From Chelydra serpentina (lineage: Eukaryota > Chordata > Testudines > Chelydridae), in contig JBAIAC010000007.1 of the NCBI GenBank assembly GCA_037349315.1, positions 23,516,001 to 23,580,000 of the forward strand: DNA of 64,000 bases, in the 5' to 3' direction. Shown here piece by piece: positions 13,201 to 22,574 of this stretch; positions within the stretch are counted from its first letter, which is position 1; every line of letters begins with the position of its first letter. The notes beneath the pieces were generated by a model. The model was not told where the DNA came from. It was given only the letters and a program-made list of their open reading frames with translations, and did no database searches. Made by a program: the position numbers and the translations under genes.

Positions 13201-13790
13201 TCTACAAAATGCATTTGAGCAGGGTTAGAGTTACCCATGCAGCATCTGAAATGGAAATGATTTGTTTCAAAGCCCAATGCAAGCTACAGTAGCATCATTT
13301 TTAAGAGTCTCCAGTTGAACACTACACGCAGTCTATTGGGGATCCTAACTTTATGATTAAAATTTGATCTTTAATTATTTTGCATTTGAAACTGTTGATG
13401 AATACTAATTAGCTTTAAAAAGTGGGGTTTTTATTATTAATGAACTTAAGTTTACAGTGACTATTTGCAAACTAGTTGAAAAATGAAGAAGCCATAGTTT
13501 GTACATCAAGCTCTAAATCCTTAATGTTATAAAGAAATCAGTTGTACTTGAGAATTATCCAATTTGTAAATTGAATGGGCATAAAGTTGCACTGTTTCCC
13601 AAAGAATACAAACAATTGTCTAATGCTGTAACTTTTAGCACCATTATGTAAGTGTTATGTACACATAAGTCTGCAAGAGATGGTACAGCACTTGGAATTA
13701 TCTCTGAATAAAAATAAAGTTGAATGTTTCATAGACCTTTAAGACATTATGCCGTTGTGTCTTAATAAAAAACCTGCTTCAAGAGCTAAG
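1160..13790 (+). CDS. LGMN: Legumain (asparaginyl endopeptidase), 3' part of gene: ten coding exons plus 3' UTR
   Basis: Legumain is a C13-family cysteine protease of the endolysosome that cleaves after Asn and, at low pH, Asp. It processes cathepsins and antigens. Coding exons are 1160-1245, 3344-3419, 4014-4076, 5099-5165, 6539-6657, 7906-7995, 9088-9285, 10148-10318, 10864-10931 and 12923-12962. All introns are GT-AG and the reading phase is continuous across every junction. The exons give 325 residues, aligning from about human residue 107 to the C terminus (327 residues in human, from memory). Seen directly: the RGD motif, the catalytic His in FTDHG, the catalytic Cys in EACESGS, the TND activation site and the C-terminal prodomain. 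Signal peptide and first catalytic-domain exons lie upstream of the window. The next gene, RIN3, is convergent. Frame is intact throughout, so this is a functional gene, partial only because of the window edge. Confidence 0.97.
2121..2203. repeat. (AAAT)n-rich simple repeat
   Basis: Imperfect tetranucleotide array of AAAT/AATA units with interruptions. Confidence 0.85.
2473..2590. mobile_element. Partial Harbinger-like MITE (one end)
   Basis: The segment starts GGCTTGTCTACGCTTGAAAC and shares this end motif with the MITE at 18935-19130. An internal palindrome TGGGAAGGATTCTCCCA is visible. The far end is not found, so the copy is truncated. Confidence 0.5.
2646..2736 (-). mobile_element. CR1 LINE 3' end fragment
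   Basis: On the plus strand it begins ATCATAGAATCATAGAATCT, the reverse of the CR1 terminal ATTCTATGAT repeat. GGTTGGAAGGGACCTCAGGA and CAAAGCAGGACCAACCCC follow. Severely 5' truncated. Confidence 0.9.
2996..3105 (-). mobile_element. CR1 LINE 3' end fragment, diverged
   Basis: GGACTGGAAGGGACTTTGAG, CAGTCCCCTGCACTCATGGC and AGGACTAAGTATTGTCTAGA match the CR1 3' UTR in reverse orientation. Confidence 0.85.
3344..3419 (+). CDS. LGMN: LGMN coding exon with catalytic histidine
   Basis: The exon completes the Ser codon, then encodes [17 protein letters not shown] and AFPNDD. The His in TDHG corresponds to catalytic His148 of human legumain. Splice sites are AG at 3342-3343 and GT at 3420-3421. 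The exon ends in phase 0. Confidence 0.96.
3420..5098. other. LGMN introns around the exon at 4014-4076
   Basis: Both introns (3420-4013, 4077-5098) are A/T-rich. I recognise no mobile element or RNA gene. Confidence 0.7.
4014..4076 (+). CDS. LGMN: LGMN coding exon, 21 codons
   Basis: The exon encodes [20 protein letters not shown] plus Lys, flanked by TTTTACAG and GTAAAC. DLNKT contains an N-glycosylation sequon (NKT), equivalent to NET in human legumain. Phase is 0 at both ends. Confidence 0.95.
5099..5165 (+). CDS. LGMN: LGMN coding exon with catalytic cysteine
   Basis: The exon encodes [20 protein letters not shown] and IN, then one base of the next codon. The Cys in EACES is the nucleophile (Cys189 in human). 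The acceptor follows TTCTACAG and the donor is GTAAGT. Confidence 0.97.
5166..6538. other. LGMN intron, 1.4 kb
   Basis: The intron contains the palindromic insertion at 5970-6155. No other element is recognised. Confidence 0.7.
5970..6155 (+). mobile_element. Penelope-like tail insertion, partly palindromic, with 9-bp target duplication
   Basis: The right arm reads TAGCTCGAAAGTTTGTCTCT, CAACAGAAGTTGATCCAATA and GGGACTGACATGGCTACAAC, a dispersed tail resembling the Penelope-type tails elsewhere in this window. The left arm (ACAAGGTGGGTGAGGTCATA) is an inverted copy of CACCCATCTTGT and its flank. AGGGACATT occurs at both 5961-5969 and 6156-6164. Assignment to Penelope-like elements is inferred from the shared architecture. 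Confidence 0.6.
6539..6657 (+). CDS. LGMN: LGMN coding exon, substrate-pocket region
   Basis: The exon encodes [20 protein letters not shown] and then [20 protein letters not shown]. This is the most conserved legumain stretch and forms part of the S1 pocket region. Boundaries are TCTTACAG and GTAAGT. Confidence 0.97.
6880..7497 (+). mobile_element. Penelope-like retroelement relic with GIY-YIG endonuclease fragment and 3' tail
   Basis: An open segment at about 6960-7110 encodes [19 protein letters not shown] followed by [12 protein letters not shown]. This is the pattern of the C-terminal GIY-YIG endonuclease domain of Penelope-like elements. Downstream is a decayed non-coding stretch and then the dispersed tail GAAGAAGTGGGTATTCACCC, ACGAAAGCTTATGCTTCAAT and TTGTCGCTTCTACAGATCCA, ending near CCCCTCTGATACTGG. 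The reverse transcriptase part is absent (5' truncation) and the frame stops at 7111-7113. The family call rests on the domain motif. Confidence 0.75.
7906..7995 (+). CDS. LGMN: LGMN coding exon, 30 codons
   Basis: The exon encodes [20 protein letters not shown] and then [13 protein letters not shown] is a conserved N-glycosylation sequon. The acceptor is ATGCAG and the donor GTGAG; phase is 0 on both sides. Confidence 0.96.
8650..8800 (+). repeat. MIR-like (CORE) SINE fragment
   Basis: TTAACCTCCCAGTGCTTCAC, CCATCCATAAAAGGGGTGTA and ATGCTTTAAGCGCTTTGAGT follow the order of the MIR 3' half. It is old and diverged. Confidence 0.6.
9088..9285 (+). CDS. LGMN: LGMN coding exon with Asn-Asp activation site
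   Basis: The exon encodes 66 residues covering the end of the catalytic domain and the activation peptide. KLMATND preserves the Asn-Asp site that in human legumain (Asn323) is cut during C-terminal activation. The segment after it ([11 protein letters not shown]) is more diverged, as expected for the linker. Confidence 0.96.
9286..10147. other. LGMN intron with CR1 tail
   Basis: Apart from the CR1 fragment at 9420-9520, I recognise nothing. Confidence 0.7.
9420..9520 (-). mobile_element. CR1 LINE 3' end fragment
   Basis: ATAGGTTCATAGATTCTAGG, GCTGGAAGGAACCTCGAGAG and CAGCCCCCTGCCCTCATGGC match the CR1 terminus in reverse. Confidence 0.9.
10148..10318 (+). CDS. LGMN: LGMN coding exon, prodomain
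   Basis: The exon encodes 57 residues of the legumain stabilisation/prodomain, ending in the conserved HCFNWHSPL block. It is less conserved than the catalytic exons but retains the prodomain cysteines (DCYQ, HCFNW). The acceptor is GTGCACAG and the donor GTAAGT. Confidence 0.95.
10864..10931 (+). CDS. LGMN: LGMN coding exon, prodomain
   Basis: The exon encodes [20 protein letters not shown] then ID and two bases of Arg. It matches the human [20 protein letters not shown] block. The acceptor is ATTGCAG and the donor GTAATT. Confidence 0.95.
10970..12212 (+). mobile_element. CR1 LINE, 5' truncated, interrupted by a DNA element
   Basis: 10970-11420 encodes the degraded C-terminal part of CR1 ORF2 ([15 protein letters not shown], then [14 protein letters not shown]). 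The CR1 3' end resumes at 12146 with GAGTGCAGGGGACTGGACTA and CTCGAGGTCCCCTCCAGTCC. The gap corresponds to the DNA element at about 11421-12145. Confidence 0.88.
11421..12145. mobile_element. DNA element (hAT-like ends) inserted in CR1, GC-rich core
   Basis: The left end CAGCATTTCTCAAATGTGGC and the right end region (CTGAGAACCCCTAGTCTGAG) resemble the CAGTGGTTCTCAA-type ends of hAT elements at 23812-23963. The core at about 11640-11870 is a run of imperfect repeats around GGGCTTCAGGCTCCAGCCCT. I could not find a clear 8-bp duplication, so exact edges are uncertain. Confidence 0.55.
12307..12736. mobile_element. MITE with inverted termini, about 430 bp
   Basis: Left GGTACAGCTACACTGCACAC; the right end inverted reads GGCTACGGCTACACTGCACA. 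The interior has no coding potential. The element ends about 190 bp upstream of the last LGMN exon. Confidence 0.6.
12923..12962 (+). CDS. LGMN: LGMN terminal coding exon and stop
   Basis: The exon completes Arg and encodes [12 protein letters not shown] followed by TAA at 12960-12962. Human legumain ends DHVCLGHY, so the turtle protein is one residue shorter at the tail. The acceptor is CTGTTGCAG. Confidence 0.95.
12963..13790 (+). other. LGMN: LGMN 3' UTR
   Basis: This stretch has no repeats I recognise and leads to polyadenylation hexamers, which fits a roughly 0.75-0.8 kb 3' UTR. Its end is inferred from the signals, not from transcript data. Confidence 0.7.
13707..13769 (+). terminator. 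LGMN: LGMN polyadenylation signals (three AATAAA)
   Basis: AATAAA occurs at 13707-13712, 13713-13718 and 13764-13769. A GT-rich stretch (GCCGTTGTGTCTT) at about 13751-13763 follows the first pair as a downstream element would. Cleavage is therefore most likely near 13735, with a possible later site near 13785. Confidence 0.7.
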
Positions 13791-15017
13791 TAGAAGCTTG
13801 TACATTTTGTGTGACTGCCTGAAATGAACCTCCAAACTCTACACTTACAACCTGCTTAAAACACATACACTTTCCTCTCTTAAACAGTGTCTCAAACACT
13901 TACTTGAAAAAGCCACTTCCTACTGCGATGTCTCAGTGAGTCATAAGCGGAGAGATAGCTGTATCAAATTATAAAGTGCTTTGTAATAGTTTAAAATTCC
14001 CCATACCTTTCTTCACTGTTCTTCATGTCCAGAGTACCATCGGAGTACTTCTCAAAAGAATGCTATAGATTGGATTACAAACCTCCTTTTGCTCTTCTTG
14101 GAAAGGGAATGGGCCTGGGGGAAAAACTAGGCCCGTGTTTGGGGTGGGGTGTGGTGTGGTGTGGTTGGGAATTCTGGGTAGCCCTTCCCATAGGGGCAGG
14201 AGTTGCTTATATAGGGAGGAGCAAGCTAGAGGCATTGCTCCACCCTCAGCTTTCTGCTGCCCCTGAAGAAAGGGTATAAAATCCAAGTTCCAAAGCATGT
14301 TTTAGAACAGGTGATGACAAATGTAGGGTTTGCAAGAATCTCTTTCCTTTTAGTGGACATGAAAGAAGAAGTAAGCCTTCATTCTTGCTTAAATATCAGC
14401 TTCCCCCCCCTTCTTTTTTCTTTTCAATTGTGAAACTTTTACAGATGGTAAAAGTCTCAAAATAAAAATGAGATCGCAGAATTGCAAAAGGCATGAAACA
14501 TCACTATCAGCATTATGGCCCCGTGACTTAATAGCGTGAGAAGGAAAGAAGTGACATTCGAAGGCCACATGAAATAAGCCCCCAATCCTGCAAGTTTTCA
14601 CATGCTCACAGACCTATAGGCTTGTCTAGAGTCCCACTGAAGACAGTGAGGTCTAGCTGCATGGAGTAGCTTGCAGGTAGGGGGGCTGTGAGACCAGCAT
14701 ATTGTGGCAAGCATCCAAATTCCCTTCAAAACAGCAGTAAAAACAAAGACTCTTTCAAAGAGCTGTTTAAATGTATGCATCAAATTAGCCAAACATTTAA
14801 GACCTTTGGATGCCACTCTTAGACACACAAATTCAGTATATTTCATGGACCCCCTGCAACCCGTCATTCATAACTTTAGCATTATTCGCCAGTTTTTCCC
14901 CTTTGTAAGGATACATTTTCTTTAAAGTATTCAAAAGAGCCTTCAGTCTTCCAGATTTCTACTTTGTAGGTTTGTATGTTTCTTGAAAAGAGTCAATAGG
15001 GTCAGGACCTTTGATGA

Positions 15018-15090
15018 TATTTAGGTGCCTAACTCCCATTTATAGCAATGGGCGTTAGACACCTAAACACTTTTGAGGCGCTGGGATCAG
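15018..15090. repeat. Old palindromic repeat (TTTAGGTGCCTAACTCCCAT type)
   Basis: TTTAGGTGCCTAACTCCCAT is followed by its inverse form ATGGGCGTTAGACACCTAAA. A diverged relative with CTTTAGGCACCTAATT is at 18255-18315. Confidence 0.55.
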
Positions 15091-18000
15091 AGCTTCCCAT
15101 TTCTCCCAGATAATAATATGGCATCTTCCTTCTGAGGGTCTCAGCGTGCTTTAAATAAGTATCATATGAAAAATGAGGCTATTTGTTATGGGGCTTAAGT
15201 GACCTGCTGAACACAGCACATGTGGCCTGGCTCAGATTTCTTGCCTCTCAACTCTATTTTCACAATTATCCTATTCCCCGGTGGGACTTATGCCTGAGCA
15301 GACATTACATGATTTGGCACTAATGCATTGGGGGCAGTATGGAGCGTCACTGCCCCAGGGGAGCAGACCTGGAATGACGAAGCATAAATTTTAGTTTCTT
15401 ACCTCACATCCATAAACTTTTTTCTGCAAGAATAATTTCCAGAGTGCTATTTTCCTTTACATGGTTACTCATGGTTGTGTATCACCCATTCGTAAGTAAC
15501 TAGTATGGCATGGAAGAGAAGGAAAAAACTGGGGGAGATGCACCACACCCTAGTGACTCCCTGGATTCAGCTGCATTCTCACTCCAAAAGCACTCAGAGC
15601 TGCTGATGTTCTTAGGCCTTTTCATAAGGCTTCTTTTTCTTAGCAGCAATTCAATTAAAAACCCTACCAAAAAACCCTTCATTTAGTTAAAAGCCAATGT
15701 GGGTTAGCAGGCTCACTATTCTACCTGACACTTAATCGCCAGGGAAGAATCCACTCAGCACCAGCATGCCAATGCTAACACACAACAGTTCCCTGTTCAC
15801 ATGAGGGTGTTTTCAGAAACAAGTGTTAAAAAACTAGTTCAGGAGTGACCAAAGCTTGGCCGATGAACCATGGAGTTCTACAATGTGCACTGCAGTCATC
15901 CTCAACTTTAATATGTGGCTACAGTTACTATATTTCCCAGTATGCAATGCTTCATTTGCACTTGGAAATGTGACCACTTACATATTAAAGTTAATTGGAT
16001 GCCCGCAGTGCTCAGCTTTCTGTCAAGGTTTCTTGCCCTAAATTGGGCAAAGTTTACATTGCTTGAGTTTAAGCTTTATTTCGTGTATTGTATTAAAGCC
16101 ATTCAAAGGGTGCCCTCCATGCCTTAGACCTAAGCTGGTTTCACCGCTTCCGCCTCTTATGTTAACAGATGCCTGTACGAAAGTCCAAGGCAGCTAGTTC
16201 GCAATTGTAGGTTCCAGGCATCAGGCTGTTTGGATGGGATCAACTTCAAGACGTCCATTACAAAGGGGCTCATAGGAAGTCATTTGCAGTGCACAACTTC
16301 TTTTACTGGTCCTAGAAAACCTCTCTAAACAATGCAGCAGGTTCCTGAGCACCATCTACTGGCATATTATGTTCTTTGATTCCTGTCCATCTGCTCAACA
16401 ACAGCGGGGTGGGGGGGGGATGGGGAATGAAGTCTGTTCCATTCTTCATTTGGTTTCTTTGGTTTACTATTCACCAAATGTTTGACCATGACTCCTTAGC
16501 ATGTACTTGTAGAGCCAGATGTCGCTGCCACTAGCTACCTCATGAGGGTTAGCATAGCAACCGAGGCATGGTCCAGCGGTGTGGTGCTGCAATGCCCTTG
16601 CAGCTACTTGAAGCCACTTGTGAGCACTGAGTGAGTTGTTAGGCTCAGCCCATTACAGGTGTGGCTGGGTACTATGCAGCTGTTGAACTCCTCCCCCCCA
16701 CACCATGTACCCCAGCACAGTCTCTAATAAATAGCTATTTCCAGATATACAGATGCCTCTTTTGTAGAGTGCTCCTGTAACTGCGTTCACTTCCTAATGC
16801 TAAGAAAGGCAAAAGAAACATTCATTTGGAGTCTGTGAATTTTTGCTCGGTAGATATTCACAGGTGCCATGTTATTGTTATCTCAGGCCAGACCATGATG
16901 CGCTGACTTGAGTGTGTTCGTCAACCTAGGGTGCCCAAACCCTACAAACAGCCCCGTGCACAGTCCCATTTAAAGCCAGTGATTTGCAGGCCCTATTCAG
17001 CCTGTCTCTGAAAGCAAGATGCTGTCTGGTTTGCATGTGGATGTACCATGGGGGGGAAGAGCCTATGTGGCTTCAGTAAGGGCCAATCAAATCTTCATCG
17101 CTTGTGCTCAGGGGAATTCAGATGCTGAGTTGCCATGTCTCTGTCACTCCCGCACACCCCCCCAGGCACTGGCCAGAGGAGCTGTCCAGCTGCACATGGG
17201 GAGTAGGATGCACCTCACAAACTGGCATGCTAGCTGCTGTGCAGAGTCTGCATCTCTGGGAGGCATTCTGAGTCCCTGGGCCCTGCCAATCCACTCCTGC
17301 CCCAATGAAGGGCGGTGCCTAAATGGCATTGCTGAGCCTAGTGTTATCATATCTGCTTCCATCAATTAGCCAGTCTGGGCTAAATCCTGCAATGCTTACT
17401 CAGGGAAAAGGCCCAGTAAGGACTGCAGCATGTGTATGATTATGGGTAATAACAGCTACAGTGATAAGGTTTACTGTGCTTATGGCGTACGTACTATTCT
17501 CTCTCTTTCCTGTGCAGGCAATAAGAATGGACAAGCAATTATTCTATGGATTCAAACTACAGCCTGTGGATTAATTTATGATTCTGTCTGATGTCAGTGG
17601 AATGCCTTCCATTGCTTTCAGTGGGCTTTGGATCAGGCCCTAAATGACCAGCATGTGTAATTGGGTTAGTAAATTATTGTCAGATTGTATTACTGCTTCA
17701 CTAAAGGCTTCCATGCACGGAAGGGTTACTTTAAAAAAGCTGGGTTTTCTTACAGACTTTGCTGCGCTCAGCAAGTTTCCCTTGTGCATTATGCCTGGCC
17801 TTGCAAGTAAATTATGTCCAAATAGTTTCACAATGTTTCTGTGGAAACTCATGCCTGAGGAGCACTTGGCTGGCTTACACAACGTCACTTGTTCATAGGG
17901 TAAAGTCCCCTGAAAGTCTATGACGCTCACTAGATCTGCTGATCAGTCATGTGAGGGCTAGTGTTTGAGTCACTTAGTAATTGTGCCTTGACTAATCACA

Positions 18001-18238
18001 TGATGGCACTGGGTCATCAGACCAGGAAGTTTCCTTCAGTTAAATTGTCAAGTAAGTTTCTTTTAGGTAAAAAGGAGAATTGTGGGAGACACTAAGCAAT
18101 AAATAAATAAATCACTTTTAATCCAAACAGTTTCTTCCATGTTTGCCACATTCAGTATCTGGAACTTTGGCCTCCAGCTGAGAAACGACTTAGGACTATC
18201 TTGCAGCATGGCGACAGGATGGCCCAAGACATGTGGGC

Positions 18239-18325
18239 CCAGCTTCTCAAAGGTCTTTAGGCACCTAATTTCTATTGAACTCACTGGGAGTTAGGCTCCT
18301 AGATACCTCTGAGGTGCTGGGCTGT
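18239..18325. repeat. Old palindromic repeat, second copy
   Basis: CTTTAGGCACCTAATTTCTA and GGGAGTTAGGCTCCTAGATA are inverted relative to each other and related to 15018-15090. Confidence 0.5.
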
Positions 18326-18934
18326 GGAGCCTTTCCCCTCCTGTTCACTGGTTCATATCTGACACAGGTCAGTAATGACTAGATGTGCTGCTCATAGTTT
18401 ATAGTGGAAGATGTCTGTATCACCACTGACAGTCTCAGTACAGAAGTCAATGGACATATGGCCATGTTCACTGAACTACCCTTTAGCACTGGTATTGCAT
18501 CTCCAGCTAGAAAACTACCATCTCATTGGGTCTGGCAAATCTTAACTGCTTCCTATCACTGCTGGTGCTGGCATCTGTTGACGCTTTAAGCAACAACCCT
18601 GAGCTGGTGGTTATGCAAAGTTGTACTACCAACACAATGCCCCTGAGAGCTCTCGCGTGTGCATGGGAATCAAGGCTGTGCAGTGAATGCTCCCCAGGAT
18701 GGCTGACCAGCTCTGCTTGCTGGGTGCAGTTAGAGTCTCACCACACTCTTCCTGCTGCCTTTGGGGTGAGCCTACAAGTGTACCCAGTGGATGCAAGAGT
18801 AGGGGGGTCATACACTCTATCCTCACTTGAGCACTCACAGTCACCTGCCACAATCTTGCCTTGAGAGAGGGCGACACTGTGCATTTCTTGAAATATGTGG
18901 TTTAGTTTGTATGTTTTCCTTTATTGGTGACTTA

Positions 18935-19130
18935 GGGCTTGTCTACACTTGAGAATTTACTGAAATAGCCATTCCAGAAAAGTTATTTCAGCATAAGCCC
19001 TCATGTGGACACTCTCATTCTGGTATAACAGGCTTAATCCACAAAGTGAATCCTCTTTGTCAATTAAACTAAATTGGAAAATCTATTCCAGACTAGCTCT
19101 TCTGATAAATTTCCAAGTGTAGACAAGCCC
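18935..19130. mobile_element. Harbinger-type MITE, 196 bp, TTA duplication
   Basis: Perfect 16-bp terminal inverted repeat GGGCTTGTCTACACTT / AAGTGTAGACAAGCCC. TTA is duplicated at 18932-18934 and 19131-19133. The inner arms (ATTCCAGAAAAGTTATTTCA) continue the pairing imperfectly. Confidence 0.85.
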
Positions 19131-22087
19131 TTAAACTGATTTACTGCACTGGAATGGGATCCTACTGGCAGAACTGTGGAATGTCAGGGATTCACATTTG
19201 TTTCAGGATGAAAAATTCCAGAATTCAAGATAGATTGTTTTATATTTGGAAGACCTCAAATAGAGACCAAATAGCCTGTACTTTGCCCTCAAAGAACTCC
19301 TCCCCGGGTCTTATTTGTATTTGCTTTAGTGTTGTTTTCATCATTTATATAGTGCCCCCCAAGTGCTCTACATACATATAGGAGAGAAGCCCCTTACAAA
19401 GCCCTGAGAGTCTAGAGACTGAGCCTACAAGCACTTATCCACCAGGTGTAGTAAGCCCTAACTACTGGGAGATATGGCACCTCTAAAAATCAAGCCACTG
19501 ATTTACATGCCTGAATATGAAGTTAAGGACAACATTCTTAAAGTGACTCATGACACTGGGTTCCTCAATTCTGGGGAGCCCAACTTGCAACACGTTAATG
19601 GAGCCCAATTTTCAAAGGACGGGATGCTCAGCACTTTCTGTGTTTCAAGTTGGGTTCCCAAAATCATTACTTAGCTTTGAAAAATCATGACCTGTGTGCT
19701 CAATTTTAGGTGCCCAAGTTGTGCCCTTTGGACTGTGACAGTTAAGTATTACCCTCCTTAATCTCCTCGAGGTAGCTACATTGAGTATGAGGTAATTTAA
19801 TGCAGGTGGGATGGGTGGTTGGTTGTCTTTTTTTCCATAAGACCTATACAGATGAGGCTGTGTATAGCCATTAATAATCCCACGATGCTTTTAGAAAAGA
19901 TAGGTATCCCCCTCACCATCCTCCATGCACTTGTGCTGTGTTGGGTGTCATTTTCCTGGCCACTGGTGATTATGTTTGAGCAGTGGAATAAATGACTCTC
20001 AGATCTACCACCACTAAACAGCTTATAAAGTACTTTGCGGTCCTTCAGGATTAGAGGAGCTAGGGTATGTAAATCACTGTATGAGATTACAGCTGTTGTG
20101 CTAAAAGGAAACCATACTTTACTGCCACTATTTCACCCAGCTTGGCAAACTATAATGACTAAGAATTTATATATATGCAAAATCCAGGGGTTAGGAATTC
20201 CCATAGAGGAGAAGCTGAGGGGTGGTAGCTTGTATCCGAACCTATAGACCGGAATAATGGTTGTGGAGGGGCTATATTACAGCCCCATGGCATGCCCGTT
20301 GGTTGGAGGATGGGTTTCCTTTCCCCAACCACTGCACAGGATGTGTACATAAAGCCGAATCACTCAGGGCTTCTTGTGGGTGTCCTGAATTTCCCCCTTA
20401 GAGCAGATAAGAGGTTCCCTCCACCTGCCCCAGATGCAGAAATGCCCTTTTCACTCCCAATAAAGAGCTGCCAAGAGTTTTTTCCCCCTCAAAACCAGAT
20501 GCCACAATTCTGCCGTGCCCTGTTCCCTGGGCTGTATTCCAAATAATACCATGTATGCAGTACCTTTGATCCGGAAGGATCCCAAGGCTCTTCACAATGG
20601 AGGGTGCCAGCCAATTGCACAAGAGTTAATGCGTGTGGGGAGAGTGGGAAAATGAGTCAAAGGCTTTCGGACAAACCTCTCTTATAAGGAATCCTTCAGT
20701 GCGGCACATAATATATTTGAAGCCACAATATATTATTTACTCTTCCCAAATGTAATATCACTTTCTCCTGGCTACATGGACCCAAGACTAAATGCATTAC
20801 AAGGTAACAAACTCACAGTAATAATTTGTAATTTTTATGCTCGTTTGGTTGGTGACCAGTACAAAGGATCCATATATATTTATTTCACACACACAAATAC
20901 ATGCCAAACTACAGTACTAGTGAATATAGGGGCACAGATTTCAGACCCCAGAGAGAACAACTATATACTGTCATTGTTCAGTAATGAGGCTGGGACCCTT
21001 TAAAAAGTAATGTAATAAAAATGTAGTGGGACTTGTGGGCTCCAGCCCATTCTCCTCCCCCAAAACACTGACCATTTCCTCCTTAATGCTAGCTGGATGT
21101 AGAAGTTGTGCTGAGTGAACACACTTACACAACCCCCTTTTCTAATCATAATAATGTGTTTTTCCTACTAAAGACAAATCAATCAAACTTGGCCTGTTCC
21201 TGAGGTCCTTAGGTCGGATACTCCCACTGCACCGGCAGTTACTCATATCCTGCATGGGAAGAATTGGGTCCCTTACGTACATTAACATGAGTGGGAACTT
21301 TGGCTGAATAAGGGCTGTGGGATCAGGTCCATGATGGATTAATATCTGTGCTTAAACCAAGGACTCCTATGTCCATTCTTCACTCAAGAAGCATAAAGCT
21401 GGCTTGAGATTTTGTGTGCTTTTGTATCAGGACATTTTACAGAAAATTCAAGCCTGCAGTGAGATTTCATTGGCAGGTTCTGAGCCCTGGAAAATAGGAG
21501 TGGAGAAATCAAAAGGAACTTCAGCAAGTTCAATCTGCAACAGCATGTATTTAGTCATGTAACAACATGAAGATACAAAAACATCTGAGAAAATAACAGA
21601 AGCATCCAGTACTGGCTGAAAAGCAAGTGGTATTTAAAAAAAAACTTCTCTGACCATGAGTCATTTCATTGATCTATTTGAAATCAAACAGAGTTTTTTA
21701 TAATGAGTGTTGCCTTTTCCCTCAGTGTTTTTACACTATCAAGTTATCCACAAATAGGAAGTGATTTTAAAATGATCTCACATGGAAATAAATACATGGA
21801 ACCAGACATTACTGTACAACAGATTTGATTAAGGCTGTTGTACATCTAAAATGATGGTGATGGAGTTTCAGTCTTTAAGAGGGAAAAAATACATTGCTGG
21901 AAGTGCATAAGTTACGTAATTCAGTGAAATGTATACCACACAGCGCACATACAGTATTGGATTTCATGTTCTGTTATTACATGTATTTCAAGGGTCAGTA
22001 CGTGTAGTACAACATACCAGGATACAGATGGAGTTCTGCTGCATGATACAATTCTATGCTGCTGAACAGATCAATCATGATTCATAA

Positions 22088-22574
22088 TTTATTCAAACAG
22101 GGTGAAATTCAGCCCTGTGCAGGGAACCAGCTCTAGGCACTCACATCATATAAGTCCTCAAAAATAGGGTTTCAGTTGTGCATAGGCCCTTTACAGGCCT
22201 TCTGCATAGGTGACTCTCACCTATATAACATAATGGGATAGATACTCACTCTTCTGTAAAAACTCAGGAGCAACTGGATTAATCTCCATTGTCCACATCC
22301 GTTATGAGTTTGTTTGTTGTCATAGGGAGGTTTTGAGGTTTAATACTTCAAGTTTTCCAAAGTAGGAACATTCCTATGAATGCTCTGTTTGCTTCTGCAA
22401 ATGAATTCTGCTGAGAAATGCCCAATAGTGAGACAGCATCTACATCTACTACCCTGTCCACCACTGCTAAAAGGCTGAGCTCCAACACGCTCCTGGTGTC
22501 AGAAGATCTCATAAGATAAAGTGTCTCAGTCTTTCAAAGACTGCAGCATACACAATACAAGAGCAGTTCTGCCA
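22088..22574 (-). other. RIN3: Presumed RIN3 3' UTR with candidate polyadenylation signal
   Basis: Reading the minus strand, the first AATAAA after the stop is at 22088-22093 (TTTATT on the plus strand). The sequence between has no recognisable repeat. The true 3' end could lie further down, so this boundary is tentative. Confidence 0.45.

Larger units (their letters stand above)
13791..22087. other. Intergenic gap between convergent LGMN and RIN3
   Basis: No ORF with recognisable homology. It contains a short GGTGT-type run (about 14139-14166), old palindromic repeats (about 15018-15090 and 18239-18325), a Harbinger MITE at 18935-19130 and a diverged fragment near 19340-19420. The open frames up to 116 codons here (e.g. 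17019-17369) show no domain or splice context. Confidence 0.7.

Noticed and set aside
14139..14220. Possible promoter (TATATAGG near 14209 after a GGTGT run)
   Set aside because: It sits about 0.4 kb beyond the LGMN 3' end with no downstream coding exon; the TATA-like word alone is not evidence.
17019..17369. A 116-codon frame in the intergenic gap
   Set aside because: No recognisable motif, no splice or polyadenylation context, and an opposite-strand frame of similar length; chance is the simplest explanation.
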